Shown here: positions 35,678-43,983 of the stretch, in pieces | How positions within the stretch are numbered: position 1 is the stretch's first letter | Layout: each line of letters begins with the position of its first letter | Assembly (NCBI RefSeq): GCF_947500255.1 | Contig: NZ_CANMRL010000001.1 | Span: 1,054,001 to 1,118,000 of the forward strand | Direction: 5' to 3' | DNA: 64,000 bases | Source: an uncultured Psychroserpens sp. | Lineage (GTDB): Bacteria > Bacteroidota > Bacteroidia > Flavobacteriales > Flavobacteriaceae | Notes under the pieces: model-generated | What the model saw: the letters and a program-made list of their open reading frames with translations, nothing else | Told to the model about the DNA's origin: nothing | Database searches by the model: none | Program-made: the position numbers and the translations under genes

Positions 35678-38600
35678 ATGAGTACAGAAATTAAAAACAC
35701 GCTCTTTCGATTTGTATCAATGAGAGCACCTGAATTAACAGATGACAATAAACCTCAAGACGGGTTTGTTTTTAGAGATGCAGCTGTTAAAAAAGGAGAA
35801 TTTGATGCAGCTGCAGCGACCTTAACCGATGCTGCAGAAAAATGGCAAGCCATGAAAGTGGTCGCCAATTCATTTCAACCATTATCAGTGGATGGAATAA
35901 AAGAAATAGATACCAAACTATATGAATTATCCGTTTGGATCGCAAAAAACCGATTATCTTATAATCTAGATGAACTTTTGAAGCTAATGGAAGGTGTTTC
36001 TAATCTTAGGGAGAGTGAAGTTCTAGGGAGGTTATGGGACAATTTATTTTATCAAACACTAACGCAGGAAACATTCTACGCGAAAGAAACAATTATTCAA
36101 CTTTTAATTGCTAATCATGTGCTTTCTAATTATAAAGGCGATAAGGACCAATTAAAAGACTTAATCAACGCTAAAGTTGTATTACCAAAAGCTTTATTTG
36201 GAGATGGTGACATTGACAAAGCAAGCCAAGAAAAGAAAATTGCAACAAAAGATACACAAACAGTTAAGTCGGTTCCAACAGGTTCAATGGCAAGACAGCA
36301 ACGTATTGCCCAAGCAGAATTACACAACCAAGAGTTAGCGTTACTATCTAAAGAATTAAAGCGTGTTGAAAAGGCGTATCAGAAAGAAAAGTCTAAAGCT
36401 TTAGAGGCTGCTCAAAAAGACTATCAAAAACAGATTAAGCCTATTTTAGATCAATACACAATAGATATTGAAAATGAAAAGAAAAGATGGTGCGGAATAA
36501 AAGACCCAAATGTTGATTATGATCCAAATGATCCTTGTAACCAACCCGATTCATTACCCGAACCAGAGTTACCAGAATTTACATTTGAGTTCAAAAAAGA
36601 ATTAGATTACGAGTATTTACAATCTAAATTAAGCCCAGAAAGTTTCGAAACGCTTTCTGATTTGGTGGCTTCAACTTCTGGAGAAACTCCAGGTGTTATG
36701 GAACGTATTGAGCAATCTTCATTTGATACATTTGCAGAAGATTATGAAGGTTTTACAGATATTGATGGACATATACAAGATGTCATTTCTGGAAACGACG
36801 ATACGATTGTAGAAAACACTGAAGATGAAGATACAACACTTGTGAGTATAGGTGGTGTTGTTGTTCCCGTAGATACAACAAACACGTCGTCTGATTTTAG
36901 TTTTCAATTGTGTTCAAAGGCAGTAAGAAAATTATTTTTACCAACTATTCACAATGCAGATTTATCTATAGTTGTTCCTGATGCGTCATGGCAAGTCGCA
37001 AGCTTTGATTATACTTTAGAGCGTACAGACGAAGACTTTACCAATAATGGTGACGTCTCTTATACGGTTATTAGATTAGGAAATACTATTTTCTTAAGAA
37101 ATATGGATATTGGATCACCACGCCATTCAGATCAACCACAATTAGTCTCATTTTCTGGTACTATCACATTTACAAATGGTGTAGTTAAAACGTTTAACAC
37201 ACCAGATTTTGTACTAAGAACATGTACTTCTGGTGTTTTGATTGGAGATATTGTCGATCCAAATGATAATGACAATCCTCCAAACCCCGGCACATCTAAT
37301 GAAACACCTTTTGTACCTAGTGGTTTTGGTGTAAAACAATTAGGTATTGCCGATTATAACAAAGTAGAGCAATCTACTCAAGGTTATGTTGAAGGTGATG
37401 TTGCTCATATCGAAAATGTGATGGCGCGAGAGTTTAAGGAGCGTAGCACAAGACGTTTACGTCGTAAAGAAGATACGCTTACAAGTTCTACAGAAACAGA
37501 AAGAGAGCAATTAACAGATACTACATCTACAGAGCGTTTTGAAATGCAAAATGAAGTATCAAAAGTGATTGCAAACAGTAAAGACTTTAGTGCTTCGGCT
37601 GGTGTTAATTATAGCCCTACAGATAGTCTTCAATTATTTGCTAATGCTAATTATGCAACACATAATTCTAAAGAACAAAGTACGCTACAAGCTGTTACAA
37701 ACTCTAAAGAAATTACTGAACGTGCACTTGATAGAATTGTAACCAAAGTTAAAGAAGAACGTATTGAAAAAATCGTAGAAGAGTTCGAAGAAAATAATGC
37801 ACATGGTTTTGATAACCGAAAAGGTGATAAGCATGTTGTAGGTGTATTCCGTTGGGTCGATAAGGTCTTTAAAAACCAAATCATAAACTATGGTAAACGT
37901 TTGATGTTTGAATTCATGGTACCTCAACCAGGAAAATTACATAAATTAGGAATGAGAGGCGCAAATAACCAAAATGAAAATGGATTAATAGAACCTACAG
38001 ACCCAAGAACGTCTACAACTCAAAACCTTAAAGATTTTACAATGCTTACCGATGCAAAATTAAAGTATTGGGCAGGAAAGTATAATGTAGAACACAATGC
38101 AAAACCTAAACAGTATATCTCTGTTGGAGAATCGTTTAATATTAACCTAACAGGAGGATCTTCATTAGCGCATACCGAATCTAATTCAGGAAATGGTAAA
38201 ATTAAAATTCCTGAAGGATATAAAGCGTTTTATGCTACAGGTATTTTTAATGCATCGAGTGATTATGATACCCAAGGAAATATATTATCATTAACTATTG
38301 GTAATGCTACCGATAAATTCACAGGACGTTTCTTAAGCCGAACATTAACTTTAAATCAAAGTATTAATGACTATGTGAATGAGGTTCCAGTATCTTATAC
38401 TTTAGGAAACCATATTAGTGGCGATGTATCTGCATCTGTAAAATGTGAGTTAACAACCGAGTACGAGAATAAGTGGAAACAAGAAACTTTCAAAGCAATT
38501 ATTGATGCTTATGAAGATGCGTTAGCAGCCTTCAATGAAAAGTTAGCTGAAGAAAAAGCTAATGGTATTGAGATTAAAGGGACTAATCCAGGATTCTATC

Positions 38601-39406
38601 GTGAGTTTGAAAATAAGATCTTACGTAAAAACTGCATTTCTTATTTAATAGACCAAAACCCAAGTGCGCAAAACACCTACGGAAAGTCTAATTTATTTTC
38701 AACTACAGGTGGTGGAGCTGCAACCTTTGGTAATTTAGAGGTTAATGTAAATCAAGCCTTAGATAACTACGCGGCATTTGTGAAGTTTATGGAGCAAGCT
38801 TTTGAGTGGGATATCATGTCTTACAACTTGTATCCTTACTATTGGGGCAATCGTCAAGATTGGACAAGCTTATACCAATATGATGAGTCTAACGATCCAT
38901 TATTTAGAAACTTCATGCAAGCAGGTATGGCAAGAGTGATTGTAACAGTGCGTCCAGGTTTTGAAGAAGCAGTTCGTTATTACATGCAAACTGGTCAAAT
39001 CTGGAATGGTGGTGAAGTTCCTGTGATAGAAGATGAGTTGTACTTATCTCTTGTTGAAGAATTACGTCAGCCAGAAGGTGAGAAACTTGGTAAAGCTTGG
39101 GCAACCAGAGTACCAACGGCTCTTACCATCTTACAGGCACAAAGTATTGGTTTAAACGTCAATAAAGCCTTGCCGTATCTTGATGATCTTTCTGATTTTG
39201 AAAATCCAGATGAGGTACCACAATCGCAACAGTTTGAATTAAACGATGCTGCTATTGGTATTTCTGAAAGTGATGGCGAACGCCATATTGAAAATGTAGA
39301 TATCGTTAATGGTTATTTACAGTTAAATACTGATGACACACCAAGACAAGTTGTAGCGCAAATCTCAATGCAATCTATCAAGAATGCTATAGACGAATTA
39401 GCCTAA
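35678..39406 (+). CDS. Large 1242-residue protein of unknown function, key part of the toxin/lysis island
   Basis: There is no signal peptide and no membrane helix. Residues 1-200 are helical (EKWQAMKVVANSFQPLSV, LSVWIAKNRLSYNLDEL). A coiled coil lies at about 205-270 and an acidic beta region with Asp/Asn/Pro linkers at about 275-560. A charged Thr/Glu/Arg-rich amphipathic region spans about 575-715 (RREFK-like start, ERFEMQNEVSKVI). A compact block follows at about 715-755 (HVVGVFRWVDKVFKNQIINY, GKRLMFEFMVPQPG), and then a beta region. A C-terminal domain (about 1030-1200) is rich in aromatics (FEWDIMSYNLYPYYWGNRQ, ARVIVTVRPGFEEAVRYYM, GQIWNGGEVP). I recognise no named family. Size, lack of export signal and the toxin and lysis genes beside it suggest a released or structural component. 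Confidence 0.8.
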   Translation: MSTEIKNTLFRFVSMRAPELTDDNKPQDGFVFRDAAVKKGEFDAAAATLTDAAEKWQAMKVVANSFQPLSVDGIKEIDTKLYELSVWIAKNRLSYNLDELLKLMEGVSNLRESEVLGRLWDNLFYQTLTQETFYAKETIIQLLIANHVLSNYKGDKDQLKDLINAKVVLPKALFGDGDIDKASQEKKIATKDTQTVKSVPTGSMARQQRIAQAELHNQELALLSKELKRVEKAYQKEKSKALEAAQKDYQKQIKPILDQYTIDIENEKKRWCGIKDPNVDYDPNDPCNQPDSLPEPELPEFTFEFKKELDYEYLQSKLSPESFETLSDLVASTSGETPGVMERIEQSSFDTFAEDYEGFTDIDGHIQDVISGNDDTIVENTEDEDTTLVSIGGVVVPVDTTNTSSDFSFQLCSKAVRKLFLPTIHNADLSIVVPDASWQVASFDYTLERTDEDFTNNGDVSYTVIRLGNTIFLRNMDIGSPRHSDQPQLVSFSGTITFTNGVVKTFNTPDFVLRTCTSGVLIGDIVDPNDNDNPPNPGTSNETPFVPSGFGVKQLGIADYNKVEQSTQGYVEGDVAHIENVMAREFKERSTRRLRRKEDTLTSSTETEREQLTDTTSTERFEMQNEVSKVIANSKDFSASAGVNYSPTDSLQLFANANYATHNSKEQSTLQAVTNSKEITERALDRIVTKVKEERIEKIVEEFEENNAHGFDNRKGDKHVVGVFRWVDKVFKNQIINYGKRLMFEFMVPQPGKLHKLGMRGANNQNENGLIEPTDPRTSTTQNLKDFTMLTDAKLKYWAGKYNVEHNAKPKQYISVGESFNINLTGGSSLAHTESNSGNGKIKIPEGYKAFYATGIFNASSDYDTQGNILSLTIGNATDKFTGRFLSRTLTLNQSINDYVNEVPVSYTLGNHISGDVSASVKCELTTEYENKWKQETFKAIIDAYEDALAAFNEKLAEEKANGIEIKGTNPGFYREFENKILRKNCISYLIDQNPSAQNTYGKSNLFSTTGGGAATFGNLEVNVNQALDNYAAFVKFMEQAFEWDIMSYNLYPYYWGNRQDWTSLYQYDESNDPLFRNFMQAGMARVIVTVRPGFEEAVRYYMQTGQIWNGGEVPVIEDELYLSLVEELRQPEGEKLGKAWATRVPTALTILQAQSIGLNVNKALPYLDDLSDFENPDEVPQSQQFELNDAAIGISESDGERHIENVDIVNGYLQLNTDDTPRQVVAQISMQSIKNAIDELA

Positions 39407-39466
39407 TAACTTAACATCCTTACCCCCTTTGTTACTGCTGAACTTGTTTCAGCATACCAAAACCAA

Positions 39467-39493
39467 CCCTCTCTCAAAGACATTGAGAGAGGG
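39467..39493. repeat. Perfect hairpin between the large gene and the toxin gene
   Basis: CCCTCTCTCAA pairs exactly with TTGAGAGAGGG over a 5-nt loop. There is no T run, so it is not a standard terminator. It may trim or stabilise the joint transcript so that the two proteins are made in different amounts, or be a REP-like sequence. Confidence 0.6.
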
Positions 39494-39543
39494 GTAGGGT
39501 GAGGTTTGTTATAACTGAATGTTTAACAATAAAAAAGAAAATC

Positions 39544-42087
39544 ATGAGTGATTTTAATAAAATAATTGAATATCTGAGATATACGAGGCAAGATGAAGAA
39601 AGAGAGGCTAAAACTACGCATAGACCTGCGATTATTATTACAGAAGATTTTGATTTAAATGCTCCATTTCATGAGGAAGATTATATCTATGTGGATAAGG
39701 AAAAGATAAGAAACCACGATGGTTATTATACATTACAACACCTTTATAATGCGTATTATTCAAGGTTGTATTTAAGAACAATATCTAATGATGAAATAGA
39801 ATATTATATAAGAAAACCAATTGAAATAGATGGAGAAGACCATTATCAATATAAGAAACTACCTTATGGAGATTGGCATGTTAATAACCCTTTGTCTTTT
39901 ACAGAAGTAAAAGTGGGTTATACATTTTATTACAGTTCAGAGTTAGAAAAGTGTATTTATTTACCTTTAAAGGAAGTGGTGGTATTACCTGAACAAATTA
40001 CATACCATCCTAAAGATTTAAAAAACAATCCTTCAGGAGAATATTCTTTTCAATTTAAGGATGCAGAAGGTTACTCTGGAGAAAAGCTTGAGACGGTTTG
40101 GGCAGAACTAGATCCCACAGGATATTCTAGAGCATATAATAATATTTCTTTAGCCAAAAGAAAGGTTGAATTTATTAAGAATCAAAAACCAGGTTTAATG
40201 CATCTTTTCCCTAAAATTGATCTTAACTGCAGACAAACAAAAATAAGATATAACTATTATGAAAAAGTAGTGCCAAACAATAGCTTTTTAGGAGATCCTG
40301 TTTTAGAGCTAAAATTCAATCATTTTGGAGCGCAGCTTTTATTTTTGAATGCCACTATATTTTATTATTTCAACGAGTTAGATGACTTTGATGTAACTAG
40401 GGAGAGGCAAACTTTTTTTGACGACTATACAAGTTTTGTGGATGATTTATTGAATACAAGAAACAATAATAAAATATTAGAGGTTTTGTACTATGTACCA
40501 ACCTTTCATTTTAAGAAATTAGATAAAGATTTCTTATGGACTGTTCTAGATAAAGTTTTAGAAGGCTCAATAAACAACATAGGTCTAGATACAGAAGATA
40601 TTGTGTTGCACTTACTTAAAGGGTTGCTAGAAACATCTTCCAGTCCAGATGCATTTTTGCTAAAACTTATTAAAGAAAGAGAAAACAAAGAAACACGTTT
40701 TTCTATACTTTATAAAGGAATGGATGGCGAGAATTTTGTCTCTTTAATTTGGTTTTTATACGACACATGGGCAAAAAGTACATTTACAGATTTAGATAAT
40801 ACTTTATTTAAAGCTAGCGATGGTCCATTACCAATACCTTATAAATCCGAAAAATTCATAGGGTTTTATAGTAGCAACAAGAATTTTGATTTTATTTCTA
40901 ATAACAATATTTATGTGACCGAGGATGAAACTTGGGTAGATAATGTTATTAGCGTGTTTGACCCTGGGGCAGGCAAGGCAATTAATCAATTAGTAGAAGA
41001 ACAGAATAATTATACCTACCATTATTTCCATCCATTAATGCTTGTAGATGTCGAGCAAGAAAGCGCTATTCCAATACCAAAGTATATTCCAGCATTTTTC
41101 TTAAAAGCCAATGAAGATAAAAGTTTTTGGAGTAATGTTGTAACTGGCATAGAATATGGTGTAGATATTATAACCACATTATCTGGTGTTGGTAATATTG
41201 CTAAGTTTAGGCATTTATCTAAGATCGCTAAAGTGGCGTCTAGGTTTAACAAATTTGATAAAGCAAGGAAGTATGCCAGTGTGGTTTCAAAGATACGCTT
41301 AGCTTCTGGCGCTATTGAGATAAGTAGTGGCACGGTAAATGCGTTGATAAAACTGGCAGATTTAAAGAAATCGCCTTTTTGGAAAGAACTCAGTACCTTT
41401 TTATTTTGGTTAGAAATGCTATCTTTAGGAGGTGAACTTACCGCAGCTATAAAGAGTGGCTTACGTAAGAGTGCAGACGATCTTTTAAAATATGAAGATG
41501 AGTTAGTTGAAAGAGCTACACGAGAAGGTGTTGAGGATGTAGATGGTTTGATTGATGATCTAGATTTGTTGGCAAAACCAGCTAAGTTGGGTAATTTTGG
41601 AGGAAAAGTACTAAAGGCATCTCAGGTAAGAAAATTAAAAGGGACATTAAAACAAAAAGGGATTACACTCTTCTTGGAAGATGACTTGAAACTTACAAAA
41701 CTGGGTAAAGTAAAAAATAAACAACTTACAAAGCTATTTAATCCCGTAATGCTTAAAACAAATAAGTTTGATAATGTTGTTGATTTGTTTTTTGCAATGA
41801 GAAAAAATAATGTTGCAGGAGCTTTCGATGCTAAAGGAAAACAATTTTTCTTATCAGAAAAGCCAACAGAGTATTTAGTTTTTCATGAAATGGCACATGT
41901 AAAACATTTTGAGGAATTGGGAGATGCATATCATGGTTTAAAGGCATGGGAAAAAGAAACGTATGTTTTTGAAGAAATATGGTCTCAAAAAAGAAAATGG
42001 ACGAACAAAGAGTTAAATCATGCGTTAAATTATGTAAACAAAGTTCGATATGAAGCAGGTCAACCACTAATAAATAAAAAGATATGA
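39544..42087 (+). CDS. Polymorphic-toxin-like protein with C-terminal zincin metallopeptidase domain
   Basis: I start it at the Met of MSDFNKIIEYLRYTRQDEE (847 residues); the frame extends 15 codons further up. There is no signal peptide. Residues 1-500 are a large Tyr/Asp/Asn-rich region of unknown fold, probably for delivery. About 535-660 holds alternating hydrophobic and basic helices (FWSNVVTGIEYGVDIITTLS, FLFWLEMLSLGGELTAAI) of the pretoxin type. The last 100 residues contain YLVFHEMAHVKHFEELG (near residue 778), an HExxHxxH zinc site of metallopeptidase toxins such as Tox-MPTase4. The downstream immunity-like gene overlaps its stop by 4 nt. This order of effector body, toxin tip and immunity is typical of polymorphic toxins. 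Confidence 0.8.
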   Translation: MSDFNKIIEYLRYTRQDEEREAKTTHRPAIIITEDFDLNAPFHEEDYIYVDKEKIRNHDGYYTLQHLYNAYYSRLYLRTISNDEIEYYIRKPIEIDGEDHYQYKKLPYGDWHVNNPLSFTEVKVGYTFYYSSELEKCIYLPLKEVVVLPEQITYHPKDLKNNPSGEYSFQFKDAEGYSGEKLETVWAELDPTGYSRAYNNISLAKRKVEFIKNQKPGLMHLFPKIDLNCRQTKIRYNYYEKVVPNNSFLGDPVLELKFNHFGAQLLFLNATIFYYFNELDDFDVTRERQTFFDDYTSFVDDLLNTRNNNKILEVLYYVPTFHFKKLDKDFLWTVLDKVLEGSINNIGLDTEDIVLHLLKGLLETSSSPDAFLLKLIKERENKETRFSILYKGMDGENFVSLIWFLYDTWAKSTFTDLDNTLFKASDGPLPIPYKSEKFIGFYSSNKNFDFISNNNIYVTEDETWVDNVISVFDPGAGKAINQLVEEQNNYTYHYFHPLMLVDVEQESAIPIPKYIPAFFLKANEDKSFWSNVVTGIEYGVDIITTLSGVGNIAKFRHLSKIAKVASRFNKFDKARKYASVVSKIRLASGAIEISSGTVNALIKLADLKKSPFWKELSTFLFWLEMLSLGGELTAAIKSGLRKSADDLLKYEDELVERATREGVEDVDGLIDDLDLLAKPAKLGNFGGKVLKASQVRKLKGTLKQKGITLFLEDDLKLTKLGKVKNKQLTKLFNPVMLKTNKFDNVVDLFFAMRKNNVAGAFDAKGKQFFLSEKPTEYLVFHEMAHVKHFEELGDAYHGLKAWEKETYVFEEIWSQKRKWTNKELNHALNYVNKVRYEAGQPLINKKI

Positions 42088-42395
42088 ATTATACAGAAGA
42101 ACAAATAAAAGAGAAAGCAAAACAAATAATAAAAGATTTATTAGACGAATTCTATTCAGATGAATTAATTCGTAAAATTCTTTTTAAAGAAAACGACACA
42201 CATCTTTTTGGGAAATATAAAGGTCAAAAACATCCAACATGGACAGTTAGTGTGGAAGCTCTTTTTGACAACGTAGACTTTTTACATATTTCTGATGAAA
42301 CAGGAGAACCATTGTACTACCAAAACTTTAATACATTTGTTTTTAATATTGATAAAACTCCTGAAGGGAAGTATTTTAAGGTAAATGAGGAATAA
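42084..42395 (+). CDS. Probable immunity protein for the zincin toxin
   Basis: 103 residues, acidic, no signal or membrane segment. Helical N-terminus (EEQIKEKAKQIIKDLLDEFY) then beta strands (HPTWTVSVEALFDNVDFLHI, SDETGEPLYYQNFN). The ATGA overlap with the toxin stop means coupled translation, the standard layout for toxin and antidote. No family recognised; the role is inferred from position and size. Confidence 0.72.
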   Translation: MNYTEEQIKEKAKQIIKDLLDEFYSDELIRKILFKENDTHLFGKYKGQKHPTWTVSVEALFDNVDFLHISDETGEPLYYQNFNTFVFNIDKTPEGKYFKVNEE

Positions 42396-42423
42396 CTAGC
42401 AAATTCTATATTTAACCTGATGA

Positions 42424-42442
42424 CGCGGATTTGTAATCCGCG
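42424..42442. repeat. REP-like palindrome 1
   Basis: CGCGGATT and AATCCGCG with a 3-nt loop. A related palindrome, CGGATT-ACT-AATCCG, lies at 42536-42550 in the remnant cassette. Both are GC-rich for this genome. Confidence 0.55.
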
Positions 42443-42454
42443 CCAATAAATGAT

Positions 42455-42511
42455 TTATAAAAGCACACATTAAAAGATGTGTGCTTTTTTATCGAGTTGT
42501 CGTAATTTAGG
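42455..42511 (+). repeat. Terminator-bearing direct repeat, copy 1
   Basis: About 57 nt nearly identical to 43363-43420: TTATAAAAGCACACATT, loop, ATGTGTGCTTTTTT, then ATCGAGTTGTCGTAATTTAG followed by G. The two copies enclose the remnant toxin tail, orphan immunity-like gene and immunity fragment. This suggests duplication or recombination of a cassette end. Confidence 0.85.
42459..42490 (+). terminator. Terminator of the toxin/immunity operon
   Basis: AAGCACACAT pairs with ATGTGTGCTT (6-nt loop) and six Ts follow. It is part of direct-repeat copy 1. Confidence 0.88.
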
Positions 42512-42527
42512 TTTTAAATGTATTTGA

Positions 42528-42695
42528 TTAAGGCACGGATTACTAATCCGCTCGATCGCGGTTTTTACTGTAGAAGAATTGATACGAGAAAATTTTAATA
42601 TAACTAAAGAATATCTTAACAAATACAATTTAACAAATAGAAGCAAGTTGTATATGAATTTTGATATTGAGATTAACGTAAAACATATAAAATAA
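42528..42695 (+). pseudogene. Remnant C-terminal tail of a second toxin
   Basis: An open frame with no start codon, closed upstream by TGA at 42525. From about 42558 it reads AVFTVEELIRENFNITKEYL and NKYNLTNRSKLYMNFDIEI, ending NVKHIK. Its TAA overlaps the ATG of the next gene by one base (TAATG). A C-terminal fragment directly coupled to a small acidic gene is what an orphan toxin-tip/immunity module looks like. The first ten codons fall in a REP-like palindrome (42536-42550) and are probably not original coding sequence. Confidence 0.62.
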
Positions 42696-43177
42696 TGATA
42701 CAAATAAAACTACTAATAAGTCCTCAGGAGTATAAATATCAAGAGAAGGATGAAAGGTTTAAAGAGTTTTTGGAACTTCTAAATAAAGAATGGGATAAAC
42801 ATATAGAGATTGTACACGAAAAAGAAAGTAATTTCTCTGGATATTATTTGTTTTTTGAAAGTAATTACTTTCCTGATAAGGATTATAAATTGATAGACCA
42901 GAAAACCTTTTTAATTAATGTTAGTCACCATAATGATGATGTGATAAAAGATTGTAACCCCTCAGGCTACATAACACTAAGAAATTATATGGTCAAGAAT
43001 CCTTTAATATTTGGTTTAAACAAAGTACTTCAATATGCTAATATGGATAATAGGGGATTAAAGTATTTTGACTATTGTTCTCTAGCTTTATTTAAAAAAG
43101 ATGGAACTTATAAACCAATGGTAAAATCCATTATAGAGTATCTAGAGGCTTATGACGCTTACTTGAATAGTAAATAA
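42695..43177 (+). CDS. Orphan immunity-like protein
   Basis: 160 residues, no signal or membrane helix, mixed alpha/beta, slightly acidic to neutral. The start is coupled (TAATG) to the remnant toxin tail before it, and no other partner exists. Motifs seen: FKEFLELLNKEWDKHIEIV, FSGYYLFFESNYFPDK and PLIFGLNKVLQYA. I know no family for it. The intact frame beside a broken toxin is typical of orphan immunity genes kept for protection against kin. Confidence 0.65.
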   Translation: MIQIKLLISPQEYKYQEKDERFKEFLELLNKEWDKHIEIVHEKESNFSGYYLFFESNYFPDKDYKLIDQKTFLINVSHHNDDVIKDCNPSGYITLRNYMVKNPLIFGLNKVLQYANMDNRGLKYFDYCSLALFKKDGTYKPMVKSIIEYLEAYDAYLNSK

Positions 43178-43313
43178 AGTAAACGAAGAGGCACGGGTTT
43201 ATAATTATGCTCAATTATGGGGTATAGAAGAAAGAGACTTTGGTTTGTATATTGATGCTATTTCTGGAGATCCATTATATATAATTGCTTCACACGAGTA
43301 TTTGGATATATGA
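43167..43313 (+). pseudogene. C-terminal fragment of another immunity-like gene
   Basis: An open frame with no start codon reads VNEEARVYNYAQLWGIEERD and then FGLYIDAISGDPLYIIASHE, ending YLDI, and it stops at TGA. Its DF-L-I-(S/T)-G-(D/E)-P-L-Y pattern matches the last third of the intact immunity-like protein at 42084-42395 (DFLHISDETGEPLYYQ). It looks like the 3' remnant of a related immunity gene. Confidence 0.55.
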
Positions 43314-43362
43314 TATTAAAGTAAGCCTTATAAAAGTAAATTTTGAGATTCATACTAACTTA

Positions 43363-43420
43363 TTATAAAAGCACACATTGAAAATGTGTGCTTTTTTTAA
43401 TCGAGTTATCGTAATTTAGG
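43363..43420 (+). repeat. Terminator-bearing direct repeat, copy 2
   Basis: The second copy of the 42455-42511 repeat, with a few substitutions (GTTATC for GTTGTC and a different loop). After copy 1 the sequence continues to ATGTATTTGATTAAG and after copy 2 to ATGTACCTAGCC, the endonuclease V start. The copied block may therefore include the upstream region of that gene. Confidence 0.85.
43367..43398 (+). terminator. Terminator closing the remnant cassette
   Basis: An 11-bp perfect stem AAGCACACATT/AATGTGTGCTT with a 3-nt loop and a seven-T tail, inside direct-repeat copy 2. Confidence 0.9.
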
Positions 43421-43436
43421 ACACTAAATACAACCT

Positions 43437-43940
43437 ATGTACCTAGCCCTAGATGTTCACTATAAATCCAACTACGCCAAAAGTGTAGGCCTCACCTTTT
43501 TAAATAAAAGTGACAACGAGCCTCAAGAGACATTCATTGAAACTATTGAGCATATCGCACCTTACCAACCTGGGGAGTTCTATAAACGTGAGTTACCGTG
43601 TTTGCTTCAAGTTATATCAAAACTAAACCTTGAAACCATTAATGCTATTTTAGTTGATGGTCATGTGTATGTTGATAATGATGGTCATTATGGCTTAGGT
43701 GGTTATTTATACGAAGCATTAGAACAAAAAGTCCCGATTATTGGAGTGGCTAAACGAGCCTTTCATACCAATAAAGAAACTGTCAAAATGGTATTTCGTG
43801 GCGCAAGCAATAACCCGCTTCATATTTCTGCGATAGGCTTGGATCTAGAAACCGCTGCGCAATTTGTCCTAAACATGCATGGTAATCACAGGCATCCAAC
43901 ACTTCTCAAAATTTTAGACGGCATAACCAAAACGCAATAG
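43437..43940 (+). CDS. Endonuclease V-like protein
   Basis: 167 residues, shorter than the 220 or so of E. coli Nfi because the N-terminal part is missing. Seen: YLALDVHY, with the first catalytic Asp near residue 6; GEFYKRELPCLL, with the catalytic Glu; VDGHVYVDNDGHYGLGGYLY, the DGHG-like motif with the second Asp; and IIGVAKRAF with the family Lys. EndoV cuts beside deoxyinosine in DNA, or inosine in RNA. It lies between the toxin cassettes and the lysis genes. Whether it belongs to the island or is a bystander is not clear. Confidence 0.85.
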   Translation: MYLALDVHYKSNYAKSVGLTFLNKSDNEPQETFIETIEHIAPYQPGEFYKRELPCLLQVISKLNLETINAILVDGHVYVDNDGHYGLGGYLYEALEQKVPIIGVAKRAFHTNKETVKMVFRGASNNPLHISAIGLDLETAAQFVLNMHGNHRHPTLLKILDGITKTQ

Positions 43941-43947
43941 TAACAAA

Positions 43948-43983
43948 TTACAAAATTTAACATATTGTTTTTGTAAAATGTTT
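43948..43983. promoter_or_regulatory. Operator-like inverted pair B, before the lysis cassette
   Basis: TTACAAAATT (43948-43957) and TTTGTAAAATGTTT (43970-43983), the same two words in the same order as at 35357-35403. The gap is 12 nt here and 23 nt there, a difference of 11 nt or about one helical turn. The inverted core is TTACAAAA/TTTTGTAA. It lies just upstream of, and overlapping, the -33 element of the lysis promoter. The S24 repressor is the obvious candidate binder. Confidence 0.62.

Noticed and set aside
42470-42703. A 77-codon minus-strand frame
   Set aside because: It spans the terminator hairpin, a palindrome and the remnant toxin tail, with no family likeness. The plus strand explains the sequence better.
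43437-43940. EndoV-like gene as a firm part of the toxin island
   Set aside because: EndoV is a common household repair enzyme, and it has its own upstream terminator and no shared operator, so I do not count it as a component of the system.
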